In this document: in pieces, positions 1-7,996 of the stretch
Layout: each line of letters opens with the position of its first letter
How positions within the stretch are numbered: the first letter of the stretch is position 1
Origin: Echinicola jeungdonensis
GTDB lineage: Bacteria > Bacteroidota > Bacteroidia > Cytophagales > Cyclobacteriaceae
DNA length: 64,000 nt
Direction: 5' to 3'
Assembly: GCF_030409905.1 (NCBI RefSeq)
Contig: NZ_JAUFQT010000001.1
Span: 1,758,001 to 1,822,000 of the forward strand
Notes under the pieces: generated by a model
Seen by the model: only the letters and a program-made list of their open reading frames with translations
Told to the model about the DNA's origin: nothing
The model's database searches: none
Position numbers and translations under genes: made by a program

Positions 1-122
1 GATTCATCATATTCCAGGGAGTCAGGGGTGATAACCATTCCCCTTACAATATGCTCTAATTCTTGGACTAAAGTTTCGTTCAGTTTGACGACTTTGGTGT
101 TGTGAATGGTACTTGGGCTCAT
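1..122 (-). CDS. FAD-binding oxidoreductase, N-terminal fragment (cut by window edge)
   Basis: Only the first 40 codons are inside the window. The start ATG is read from 122 downward. The peptide begins MSPSTIHNTKVVKLN and contains a short segment, IVRGMVITPDSLEYDE, that resembles the start of the FAD-binding domain of berberine-bridge/BBE-type flavin oxidoreductases, in which a Gly-x-hydrophobic-x-Pro-x-Asp-x-x-Tyr pattern precedes the flavin-binding core. No signal peptide is seen. The assignment rests on a very short stretch and could be wrong. Confidence 0.45.
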   Translation of the reverse strand, partial: MSPSTIHNTKVVKLNETLVQELEHIVRGMVITPDSLEYDE

Positions 123-354
123 GATTTTTTGGGATTTAGGTGAAATTTTTTTGAGGAAAATACTAAAGGCATTTCCATTTCAATTTACTCCATTCTCTGG
201 TCAAGATGCTAACACTATTGGATCAAAAAATGCCAATATCTGATCAGGAAAATAGAGTGGGTAGATATTTAAGAAAAAGATTGGGAAGGTTTAAATTCCG
301 GCAAGGAAAGAAAAGTTTTCTTTCTTTTTAGGATTCGGCAAGTTGATTTATTAT

Positions 355-1443
355 TCAACTGTGATGATGGATAGCAGAAGGTTTGCAGCCGTATTTTGCA
401 GTAAAGCATTTGGCAAAGTAGGAGGGATTGTTGAAGCCTACTTCCAAGGCAATTTGGGTAACATTATCGCTCTTTTGCTTTAATAAGTCAAAGGCTTTTT
501 CTAATCGAAGATCCCTGAAAAACAAACTTGGAGATCGGCCGGTGATGGCAGTGATTTTCCGGTACAATTGGGGTCTGCTGATCCCCGTGATCTGGCAAAG
601 GTGAGGAATGGTGAATTTTTGATTGGAAAGGTGGAGTTCTGTACAATTCAGGACATTAGTTAAGAATTTCTCATCAGATGGAGCCAAGCATTTTACCCCA
701 TTCCCATTAAAAAACAACTCTTCGGTGTTGACCTTTCCTGCTCGGGGGGAGATTATTACCTGGTAATCTTTAGCTACATGACTTAGCATTTGTGCCTGCT
801 GAATAATTGCGGAAAGGGAGTTGGTTTTTTCTCCAAAGGGGCTGGATGCACTTAGGCCCATTTTGAAAATAACTTTTGGGCTAAAATTCCGGTTATGAAT
901 TAGAATCTGTTGGAGGGATCTGGCACAATGGTAGGCTGATTTCACATCATGGAATACCCCAATTATACTTTCCTCTTGGGTTTGACCTATTTCCCGGCCT
1001 CTAAATTCCCTCAATTTTTCGGTGATAATGGCTCTAGCCCAAGGAGGAACTTCCAAATTGTGGCTTTTATTGGAAAAAATTGGATCTGGGGTAATGGGCC
1101 TGATGGATATTACCAAAACCCCCCGGAAACCAAGACTATCCGTTTCCTTGTCATTGGGAAAAAAATCCGTAAACTTCTGGGTACTTTTTGGAGCAAAATT
1201 TCCGGCTTCCACTTGGGTCAAGTCAATAGGAACCTCGCCAAAGGTAAGTTCATGGGCCAAATTACAGGTTGATTTATCAGGGCCTTCAATCAAGCAAAAG
1301 AAACCTCTTCCTTCCTCATTGAACCAAAATTGGTGATAAGAGATCTCCAATTGTTGGTGAAAAGGAAGGGCTGATAAATAGGTTTTTTTAACTTCATTAA
1401 TGCTTCCCAATGGGATGTGATGATAAGCCATAAAAAGTGGCAT
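355..1443 (-). CDS. AraC-family regulator with DUF4242-like N-terminus and cyclase-like middle region
   Basis: A 362-residue protein in three parts. Residues 1-85 (MPLFMAYHHIPLGS onward, with YHQFWFNEEGRGFFCL) resemble the DUF4242 ferredoxin-like family, some members of which bind nickel. Residues about 130-260 look like a degenerate class III nucleotide-cyclase homology domain: an IIGVFHDVKSAYHCAR segment, then FKMGLSASSPF and a QAQMLSHVAKDYQVIISP helix-strand. The usual metal-binding aspartates are not obvious. Residues 268-362 are an AraC/XylS DNA-binding domain with two helix-turn-helix motifs (IPHLCQITGISRPQLYRKI and VTQIALEVGFNNPSYFAKCF). It probably senses a small ligand and activates a nearby gene. 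The target is not known. No operon partner: the neighbours are separated by more than 200 bp. Confidence 0.8.
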   Translation of the reverse strand: MPLFMAYHHIPLGSINEVKKTYLSALPFHQQLEISYHQFWFNEEGRGFFCLIEGPDKSTCNLAHELTFGEVPIDLTQVEAGNFAPKSTQKFTDFFPNDKETDSLGFRGVLVISIRPITPDPIFSNKSHNLEVPPWARAIITEKLREFRGREIGQTQEESIIGVFHDVKSAYHCARSLQQILIHNRNFSPKVIFKMGLSASSPFGEKTNSLSAIIQQAQMLSHVAKDYQVIISPRAGKVNTEELFFNGNGVKCLAPSDEKFLTNVLNCTELHLSNQKFTIPHLCQITGISRPQLYRKITAITGRSPSLFFRDLRLEKAFDLLKQKSDNVTQIALEVGFNNPSYFAKCFTAKYGCKPSAIHHHS

Positions 1444-1788
1444 GGTTGTAACCTTTTGGTTATTATAAAGTTACGACTTTAAGCCTACTATTGGAAGATG
1501 AATCTTAGCAATGGTTTGTATGACTTTTTTTCGTCCACCAGTTGGAAAAAAATCATGATAGCTTGTTTTGCATTCCTTGAAATTCATAAAAGTTCACCAA
1601 GGAATTACACCATTTTGTGTGTAAATATCTCCCTTATTTCAGATAAGGGGCTAAAGAAGATTGCCGATTATCTAAGTTTCAATTTTTAGGTGGAAATGCT
1701 CAATTTTTATATCCCGCCGTTCAATTGGAGGGTAAATGGAAACCATTACTGGAACCCCATTGAATTAAGTACCTAATTCAACTAATCC
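1444..1788. other. Intergenic region, one small hairpin
   Basis: No convincing gene. It holds the upstream region of the AraC-type regulator and the downstream region of the SRPBCC gene. A perfect 8-bp inverted repeat, TTGAATTA / TAATTCAA with a 6-nt loop, sits at 1760-1781 just after the SRPBCC stop codon and may act as a weak terminator. It lacks a clear T-tract. Confidence 0.4.
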
Positions 1789-2217
1789 CTAACTTTTGGT
1801 TTCGGCATAATTTTTAAAATTATTTAAGATAGCTTGCCAGCCATCCCTTTGCATTTCTATTGGGTTTTCTAATTCAGCCTGAAATTGGGTAGTGATCTTT
1901 GTTTTTCCCTCCAGTTCGTCAAAATTGATCATGACTTTTCGACCATCTGTAAGGGTGTAGACTATTTTTTGATGAGGGATCACCTCGTCATAAGTGGCTT
2001 CAAAATCAAATCCAAAACTTCCGTCTTTGGCTTCCATTCTGGAACATAGTTTGCCGCCTATCCTTAAATCATTTTCTGCTTTGGGGCAATGCCATTCCGG
2101 AATGGCAAAATTCCACTGGGTAATGTGCGCAGGACCATTGTATAATTCCCAGACTTTTTCAACAGGGGAGGCAATAACCGCTGATATGGTGATAATGGGT
2201 TTATTGGTTGTTTTCAT
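1789..2217 (-). CDS. SRPBCC / AHSA1-like protein
   Basis: A 142-residue cytoplasmic protein of the START/Bet v1-like (SRPBCC) superfamily, AHSA1-like branch. Diagnostic features are the N-terminal strand ITISAVIASPVEKVWELY, then ITQWNFAIPEWHCP, the GGKLCSRMEAKDGS turn and the C-terminal helix MQRDGWQAILNNFKNYAE. Such proteins bind hydrophobic ligands in a deep cavity. The substrate here cannot be deduced. The start was placed at the ATG at 2217 because the upstream extension to 2244 begins with TTG and adds only nine residues. It is a single-gene unit. Confidence 0.8.
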   Translation of the reverse strand: MKTTNKPIITISAVIASPVEKVWELYNGPAHITQWNFAIPEWHCPKAENDLRIGGKLCSRMEAKDGSFGFDFEATYDEVIPHQKIVYTLTDGRKVMINFDELEGKTKITTQFQAELENPIEMQRDGWQAILNNFKNYAETKS

Positions 2218-2458
2218 TTTCTTGGGCTTAATTGTAGGATGCAATAAAAATGATCAGATAATTTACTGATTTTTTTTCTGAAAGGCCTTTGGCACTTTGA
2301 AAATCTCTTTGGCTTCCCAATTTTAGCAGGAAGTGGAAATAACAATTTGAAGCATAATAAAAATTTTAACTTACTCGGAATTCTGGACTTTTTGATGAAC
2401 GGTTAAACCAATTATTCTGAGTTACGTTTTCAATGGTTAGCAACAAAATACTTGAATT

Positions 2459-2947
2459 ATGAAATTCATCCTTTTAGGTTTTGCTTTATTTTTTGCCCTA
2501 GCTTTTACAATCCCTGCGTATTCCCAGGAAAGCTCTGACATTAAAATCATCTCTTTTGAAGAATTTGAGCAAATGACTGCTGAGGAATCAGACAAACTGC
2601 GGATCTATAATTTCTGGGCCACCTGGTGTGCTCCTTGTGTCCGGGAAATGCCTTATTTTGAACAAGCAAAGCAAGCTAATCCGGAGGTTAAACTTTTCTT
2701 TATCTCCCTGGATGATGGAAGGAAGCACGAAAGGGTCAATAATTTTATCGAAAAGCGCGATATTCAGGCTCCTGTCTATCTCCTGGATGATGTGGATTAT
2801 AATAAATGGATCAATAAGGTGGACTCCACCTGGTCGGGTGCAATTCCTGCAACACTTTTTATTAAGGCTAATGGGGAAAGGCATTTTCATGAAGGAGAGC
2901 TGGAGAAATCCGAACTGCAATCTTTAATCAAACAACTTAAACAATAA
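2459..2947 (+). CDS. Exported TlpA-like thioredoxin-fold protein
   Basis: A 162-residue protein with a cleavable signal peptide (residues 1-22, ending AYSQ) and a thioredoxin domain carrying the redox motif WCAPC within NFWATWCAPCVREMPYF. The cis-proline loop is GAIPATLF. TlpA/ResA-like proteins work in the periplasm as thiol reductases, for example in cytochrome c maturation or repair of oxidised proteins. It lies 5 bp upstream of a second thioredoxin-fold gene, so the two are very probably co-transcribed. Confidence 0.88.
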   Translation: MKFILLGFALFFALAFTIPAYSQESSDIKIISFEEFEQMTAEESDKLRIYNFWATWCAPCVREMPYFEQAKQANPEVKLFFISLDDGRKHERVNNFIEKRDIQAPVYLLDDVDYNKWINKVDSTWSGAIPATLFIKANGERHFHEGELEKSELQSLIKQLKQ

Positions 2948-2952
2948 CAATC

Positions 2953-3576
2953 ATGAAGAAATTAATGATTATAACCTTGATTCTGATGGTCTTTGGAGGC
3001 ATTTCGGCTATCAAAGCCCAGGATTCCGGCTATGCTATTGGCGATGAAGCCATGGATTTTAGCCTTCCAAGTGTCGAGGGGGAGGAAATTTCCCTTTCAG
3101 GAATGGAAGATGCAAAGGGGGCTTTGGTGATATTTTCCTGCAATACCTGTCCTTATGTCAAAGCTTATGAGGATCGCATGATCCAGTTGCATGAAAAATA
3201 TGCCCCAAAAGGATATCCGGTTATTGCCATCAACTCCAATGACGATCAGGTCAGCCCAGGTGATAGTTTTGAAGAAATGAAGAAAAGGGCCAAGGCAAAG
3301 AATTTTCCTTTCCCATATGTGTACGATGAAAGTCAGGAGGTCATCAAAGCTTATGGCGGGGCCCGAACTCCCCATGTTTTCCTGTTAAACAAAGAAGATG
3401 GGAAATACATTGTTAAATATATTGGTGCCATAGATAACAATTACCAGGATGCCTCTGCAGTAACAGAGACCTATGTGGAGGATGCAGTGGATGCTGTCTT
3501 GGATGGGCAACCTGTGCCGGTAGAAACCACAAAAGCCATTGGTTGTACCATCAAATGGAGTAAGGAAACCGAATAA
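2953..3576 (+). CDS. Exported peroxiredoxin-like (AhpC/TSA-type) redoxin
   Basis: A 207-residue protein with a signal peptide (first 22 residues, ending IKAQ) and an AhpC/TSA-Redoxin fold. The motif CNTCPYVKAYEDRM contains two cysteines in a CxxC spacing at the place of the peroxidatic cysteine. The cis-proline loop is GARTPHVFLLN. This matches a family of thioredoxin-like exported proteins common in Bacteroidota. The role is thiol-disulfide or peroxide chemistry in the periplasm, with the substrate unknown. It forms a two-gene operon with the TlpA-like gene, followed by a strong terminator. Confidence 0.85.
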   Translation: MKKLMIITLILMVFGGISAIKAQDSGYAIGDEAMDFSLPSVEGEEISLSGMEDAKGALVIFSCNTCPYVKAYEDRMIQLHEKYAPKGYPVIAINSNDDQVSPGDSFEEMKKRAKAKNFPFPYVYDESQEVIKAYGGARTPHVFLLNKEDGKYIVKYIGAIDNNYQDASAVTETYVEDAVDAVLDGQPVPVETTKAIGCTIKWSKETE

Positions 3577-3654
3577 AAGGTAATAATTTCTAATTTTAGA
3601 TGGCAGAAGTCGTCCATTGATTCTTCTTAGTCATGGCGATTAAAGTGTTCAGTT

Positions 3655-3688
3655 GGGTGAAGTTGCAAACTTCACCCTTATATTTTTT
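3655..3688. terminator. Intrinsic terminator between convergent genes
   Basis: A 10-bp perfect stem, GGGTGAAGTT / AACTTCACCC with loop GCA (3655-3677), is followed by a T-rich tract ending in seven T. It closes the redoxin operon on the plus strand, with the FetB-like gene converging from the right. Confidence 0.85.
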
Positions 3689-3740
3689 TAGCTTTTGAAA
3701 CACTTTTTAAGTGAAAATTCTTCCGTCAATTTTTACCTTG

Positions 3741-4535
3741 CTATTTTTTATTGAGGATGGATCCATCCATCATATCCCGCTTGTTAAATACCATTTTGTT
3801 AGAAAAGGCAATGCCTAAATAAACGGAAAGCACTGTGCCCGATAAAATGGCCAGCATAATCATGATTTGGTATTTGATAGCGATCAGGGGGGAGCTCCCG
3901 CTTATTATCTGGCCGGTCATCATGCCCGGCAAAGATACCAGACCAATGGTGGCCATTGTGCCCAGACTGGGGTTAACGGATTTTTTTAGGGCATCTCTGA
4001 AAAACGGAAATAAGGCTTCCTTTCTGCTGGCGCCATTGGCCAGGTAAAAGCGATAACGCTCCTGGTGTTCGTCCAATCCAAAATAAAAGGCATTGATGCC
4101 AATGATATTGCTGCGAAGGCAATTCCCCAGGACCATGCCAGTGATGGGAATGGTATATTGTGCGGCCAAGATATTAGGCAATTGGATGACAAAATGAAGG
4201 AAAAACAGGTCAATGACCCCAATACCCAAAAAAGTAGCAAAAAAGACAGAAAGTAGCAGGGACCTTTTATGGTGCAGTTCACTTCGATCAATGGTAGCAA
4301 AATCTGTCACACCTACCATGATGACGATCCAGGCCACATTGACCCAGGGATTGTCATATTTAAATAGGTATTCCAGGTAATAACCTACAAAAAGCAGTTG
4401 CAAGGTCATCCTAAAAGTGGCAATGCCCAGTTTTTGGATTAATCCAGTTTTGAACTTCCAAAGGATATAGGCAGGGATAAGGAGGATCAAAAAGCCAATG
4501 CCCAACTGAAACCAGGAAAGGTCGATGATTTCCAT
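3741..4535 (-). CDS. fetB: FetB/UPF0014-family ABC transporter permease
   Basis: A 264-residue integral membrane protein with about seven hydrophobic segments. It matches the FetB (YbbM, UPF0014) family: the stretch TIPITGMVLGNCLRSNIIGIN, the conserved EALFPFFRDALKKSVNPSL loop and GLVSLPGMMTGQIISGSSP are characteristic. In E. coli FetAB exports iron and protects against peroxide stress. The gene starts 8 bp after the stop of the ATP-binding partner, giving an operon fetA-fetB. Iron as substrate is inferred from the family. Confidence 0.88.
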   Translation of the reverse strand: MEIIDLSWFQLGIGFLILLIPAYILWKFKTGLIQKLGIATFRMTLQLLFVGYYLEYLFKYDNPWVNVAWIVIMVGVTDFATIDRSELHHKRSLLLSVFFATFLGIGVIDLFFLHFVIQLPNILAAQYTIPITGMVLGNCLRSNIIGINAFYFGLDEHQERYRFYLANGASRKEALFPFFRDALKKSVNPSLGTMATIGLVSLPGMMTGQIISGSSPLIAIKYQIMIMLAILSGTVLSVYLGIAFSNKMVFNKRDMMDGSILNKK

Positions 4536-4543
4536 AAGTGTTT

Positions 4544-5173
4544 TTAATTACTCAATTCAACAACTTTTTCACAGCGTTCCAGCCACCAGGGATCGTGGGA
4601 AGTGGAGATGATGGTCCGCGATTTTTTTTTATAAAGCAATTCGGTTACTTTTTCTTTGGAAGCATCATCCAATGCTGAAGTGGGTTCATCCAGTAACAAA
4701 ATGGGTTTTTGTAAAAGATAGCAAAGGGCAATACCTACCCTTTGTCTTTGGCCGGTGGAAAGGTTTTCAAACTTTTCCACCCACAATTTTTGTGGTAACC
4801 CCAGCTCATTAATAGTTTCAAGAACCGTTTCTTCGGATGGGGAATTGGCTAGGTTGGATTTAAATTGAAAAGGATGGTAGAAAACTTCTTTCAACAGACC
4901 CTGGCCCAAATCCAAATCCTGGGGCAGCCAGGTGGTCTGCTGTCGAAGTCCTTTAATGTTTGAAGGATTTAATTTTTCTCTTTGAAATAAAATGGTTCCC
5001 TGGTCGGGTATCTCAAAACCCAATAATAAACGGAAAATGGTAGTTTTTCCCGTACCGGATTCCCCTTTGATGGCCAAGCGGTCCCCGGGCTCTGCTTCCA
5101 ATGAAAAACCTTGAATCAAAGGGTCTTCATTTTTGGAATAAGAAAAATCAATTTGATCAAATATTATGGACAT
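4544..5173 (-). CDS. fetA: FetA-like ABC transporter ATP-binding protein
   Basis: A 209-residue ABC ATPase with Walker A (GESGTGKTT, near residue 40), Q-loop (WLPQDLD), signature motif (LSTGQRQRVGIAL), Walker B (PILLLDEPTSALD) and the switch histidine (STSHDP). The short length and its place just upstream of the FetB-like permease mark it as the FetA partner that powers export, probably of iron. First gene of a two-gene operon starting at 5173. Confidence 0.87.
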   Translation of the reverse strand: MSIIFDQIDFSYSKNEDPLIQGFSLEAEPGDRLAIKGESGTGKTTIFRLLLGFEIPDQGTILFQREKLNPSNIKGLRQQTTWLPQDLDLGQGLLKEVFYHPFQFKSNLANSPSEETVLETINELGLPQKLWVEKFENLSTGQRQRVGIALCYLLQKPILLLDEPTSALDDASKEKVTELLYKKKSRTIISTSHDPWWLERCEKVVELSN

Positions 5174-5220
5174 GAAGGGAGTTTTGGTGTAAGTTAATAT
5201 CTGGATTACTTTTTATAAAA

Positions 5221-6040
5221 TCACCTATCCCAGAATAAACTCAATTTATTATACCTACTAATTTTCCAGAATTTGTTTTGTACCACCTGGACACAAGTAG
5301 GGCAATTGTTATTGGTGCTTTTTCTCCTTGAAAGTTCATCGGAAAATCCAGAGGCTAAGATGCCCGTCGGTAATGCAAAAAGGCCAATTCCAATAATAGC
5401 AATGGTTCCCCCAAAATTTTATCAAATGGTGTTACCGGTTAAAAATCCCATAACCCACGGTCGTTAAGGTGGCGATTCCCCACCACATGGTTTCCGGAAT
5501 ACTGGAAAAATTTGCAGGTTGGGCATCATGTTCAACGTAATACATCAAAGTGGAGGTAATAAGCAAAAGGAACATGGTGAAGATTAAGGAAACCATCAGT
5601 TCTTCTTTCTTTTGTTTGATCACCTGATGCATCAATGTCAAAGCAGAAATATACCTAGCAATTTTAAACAATCTAAAAATTCTAAAAACCCTCAAATCAA
5701 TGCCCAGAAATGGAAGGTAAAAGGGTAGAATAGCCAATAAATCAATAATGGCGAGCGGGGTAAATGCATATTTTAAATTACCGATAACAGGTTTGTTAAA
5801 TTTTGGGTTAAGGTTGGCCGTCCAAACCCTTAAAATATATTCCACCGTAAAAATGATGATTGATACTATTTCAATGTATTTAAAAACGGTTGGATAGCTA
5901 TTCCGAAGAGGTTCAACCGACCCAAACACCATTGCGGTAACATTCAAAAGGATCAATGAAATTATAAAAATGTCAAAAAACCAGCTGGCATCCCCTTCCC
6001 GTTTGGAGACTAGTAGGAGTTTGAAAATTTTTGACTTCAT
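5221..6040 (-). pseudogene. Voltage-gated K+ channel, broken by two frameshifts at the pore
   Basis: The intact part (6040 to 5432) encodes S1-S5 and the pore helix of a Kv-type channel. The S4-like segment is LRVFRIFRLFKIARYI and the filter is TVGYG. Directly after GYG the frame is lost, giving IFNR and a stop. The remainder can be read in other frames: PVTPFDKILG appears from one frame, then GGTIAIIGIGLFALPTGILASGF (typical S6 region) from a third frame, running to a TGA at 5221. Both breaks lie next to G runs, so one missing G at each could explain them, but a TAA also sits in the first gap. The gene is either a recent pseudogene or affected by sequencing error. Confidence 0.85.
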
Positions 6041-6279
6041 ACCGATTGCCGTTTTATTCTTTTTTCATCATTATATGCTTTTACATTTAAGGAAGAGGTT
6101 AAAAAAAGTCATCTGGCGGCAATTGTCCTTGAGGCTGCCCTCGTTCTGACGTTTAAGGATGGATTCCAATTTATAAGGATATCGATTTAGGATTGGTGCG
6201 TTGGGTTTCCCTTAAGGGAATTAAGGGGGCAGGGAGGAAAAAACGGAAGCCTTTCTCGACTTCCGTTTATCAAATGAAT
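6041..6279. other. Intergenic region between channel pseudogene and fructan locus
   Basis: No gene is seen. It contains the upstream region of the channel pseudogene and, at 6235-6268, the terminator of the fructan operon. Confidence 0.6.
6235..6268 (-). terminator. Intrinsic terminator of the fructan operon
   Basis: A 9-bp stem AAACGGAAG (6241-6249) / CTTCCGTTT (6260-6268), read on the minus strand, is followed by a run of T (the A-run at 6238-6243 on the plus strand). It lies 11 bp after the last gene of the locus. Confidence 0.85.
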
Positions 6280-7911
6280 TTAAGGATGCGTCATGCGGAT
6301 ATCGGTAAAGGTCACATCGCTGTGATCTGTAAAAATGCCCCAGTGGGTATTGCTGGCTTTGTATATCCGGTTGGAGAGGGCCACCTGATTGTTGATATAC
6401 ACCACTACCATAGAGTTTTCTATTAAAATTTTAATGTCATAATTGGTATTGGCTGCCAAGGTTAAAGGAACGTCATTGACCGCTTCACTGGTGGTGGTTA
6501 GGCTATCCCGGTTGGTTTTGTCGAAACTAAAGCGGTTTTCAGAAGGGATAAAACGGAGGCTATAAAAGTCATTGTAACCATCACAGGCCCCGATCATAAA
6601 GCCAAAATCCTTGGCCGAACTGTCAAAGGACATGGTGGTACTGATCATGTAACGCTCTTCCGCAATAGGCTCAAAAATCACATTGGCCACATCAAAATCT
6701 GCCTGACTGATAATCCGGTAGGAGTGTTCTCCAGGCTGGGTATTGGTAACATCCCCCCATTGGCTGTTGATCAAAATGGTATCGGAGTCGGTTTGCATAT
6801 AGGCTTCCAAAGTATGGGGGATGGTGGCTGCCAGGTCTCCATTGGGCATGGGGTAAATTTTATGCGCTACCAGGTTACCTCCCCAGGCCCAATCGCCATC
6901 ATCTGTGTTTCCAGTGAGGATATTGGTCCATCCGGCCAGGTAATGGTCCCCATAGGAATCCGTAATGGCCTTGGCGGCGAATATTCCTTTCCCTGCAAAG
7001 CGGTCATTGCCCGAGGGAGCAGACCAAGGCCCAGTGGGATTGCTGCTTTTTCGGTAAAGCAGGTGCTTTCCAATTTGATCAGAATAAATCAAATAATAGG
7101 TGCTGCCGAATTGGATCACCTGGGCACATTCCATCATCCAGTAATTATCTGGCCCACCATCATAAAGCACGCCTTGATAAGTCCAATTATACAAATCCGA
7201 AGAGGTATAGTAAATGATGACACCTTTCATGATGCCACCGATATCCTTCCGGGCAGAAATCAACATGTAAAAGGTGCCATTGTCCTTGAATACATAAGGA
7301 TCCCGAAAATTATCATTTTCATCAAAACCCTGTCCTAAGGGCACGTTAATGGTGGCAAAAGTGGTATCCTTAACAAAACTACTAGTTGGATCACTGGAAG
7401 TAGCCAGCATCACCCCCTCCCGGAAAGTGCCACAGGAACCTGAATTGGGGTTATGGCCGGTATAAAAGCCGTAATAGGTGCTATTTTCCTTGATAAAACT
7501 GGCCGCGCCGACGGCAAAGTCCTGGGCGCAATTATCAGAGCTGGAAGCGATGATTTCCCCATTTTCGGTAAAATCATAAAAATTAGTAGTGGTAAATGCG
7601 TGGATGGGATGTCTTTGATTGCTAGGATCATCCCAAATGTCCTTCAAATGGTACAACATAAATTTCCCGCTTGAAGCATCATAAAAAGGTGCCAGGTCAC
7701 CGATGCGATAACCGTCATTGCTCATTTTATATACTTGATAATCGGTTTCTTCGGCTTGGGCCACACATTGTAATCCAGCTGAAGATAATGCCACCGTTTG
7801 ATCATCGGTACTCGTGTCCCCTCCAGTAGGAAAATCTGCAATTTGACATGAAGGGCACAACAAGCCTGTGATGGCCATGACAAAGATGGCCAGTTTGCTT
7901 AGGTTGGTCAT
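6280..7911 (-). CDS. GH32-like lipoprotein with C-terminal jelly-roll-type domain
   Basis: A 543-residue protein with a lipoprotein-type signal (LLCPSC near residue 22) and a five-bladed propeller of clan GH-J. The three acidic sites of GH32 can be traced: GDLAPFYD (place of the usual WMNDPNG nucleophile), NFRDPYVF (RDP motif) and YWMMECAQV (EC acid/base motif). Residues about 390-543 form a beta-rich domain ending in VVYINNQVALSNRIY, shared with the upstream paralogue and possibly the DUF4975 type. Likely a surface fructan-active or fructan-binding enzyme. Last gene of the fructan operon. Confidence 0.8.
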   Translation of the reverse strand: MTNLSKLAIFVMAITGLLCPSCQIADFPTGGDTSTDDQTVALSSAGLQCVAQAEETDYQVYKMSNDGYRIGDLAPFYDASSGKFMLYHLKDIWDDPSNQRHPIHAFTTTNFYDFTENGEIIASSSDNCAQDFAVGAASFIKENSTYYGFYTGHNPNSGSCGTFREGVMLATSSDPTSSFVKDTTFATINVPLGQGFDENDNFRDPYVFKDNGTFYMLISARKDIGGIMKGVIIYYTSSDLYNWTYQGVLYDGGPDNYWMMECAQVIQFGSTYYLIYSDQIGKHLLYRKSSNPTGPWSAPSGNDRFAGKGIFAAKAITDSYGDHYLAGWTNILTGNTDDGDWAWGGNLVAHKIYPMPNGDLAATIPHTLEAYMQTDSDTILINSQWGDVTNTQPGEHSYRIISQADFDVANVIFEPIAEERYMISTTMSFDSSAKDFGFMIGACDGYNDFYSLRFIPSENRFSFDKTNRDSLTTTSEAVNDVPLTLAANTNYDIKILIENSMVVVYINNQVALSNRIYKASNTHWGIFTDHSDVTFTDIRMTHP

Positions 7912-7942
7912 AATTTTTGGGTTTTTGTTTTGGTTAGATATG

Positions 7943-7984
7943 AGAATTGAGAAGGGAGGTTTTAGTTTAATCCCATCTCAATTC
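7943..7984. other. Intercistronic hairpin between the two GH32-like genes
   Basis: A perfect 10-bp inverted repeat AGAATTGAGA / TCTCAATTCT (7943-7952, 7975-7984), extended inside by GGGA / TCCC. It lies in the 85-bp gap between the two GH32-like lipoprotein genes. With no T-tract it is more likely an RNA-stability or processing element than a terminator. Confidence 0.6.
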
Positions 7985-7996
7985 TTGTGAAGAGGT

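Noticed and set aside
1498..1689. 63-codon open frame on the plus strand
   Set aside because: No recognisable features, no good ribosome-binding site and low-complexity residues; treated as chance.
2218..2244. Upstream start extension of the SRPBCC gene
   Set aside because: The extended start codon is TTG and adds nine residues outside the conserved domain; the ATG at 2217 is preferred.
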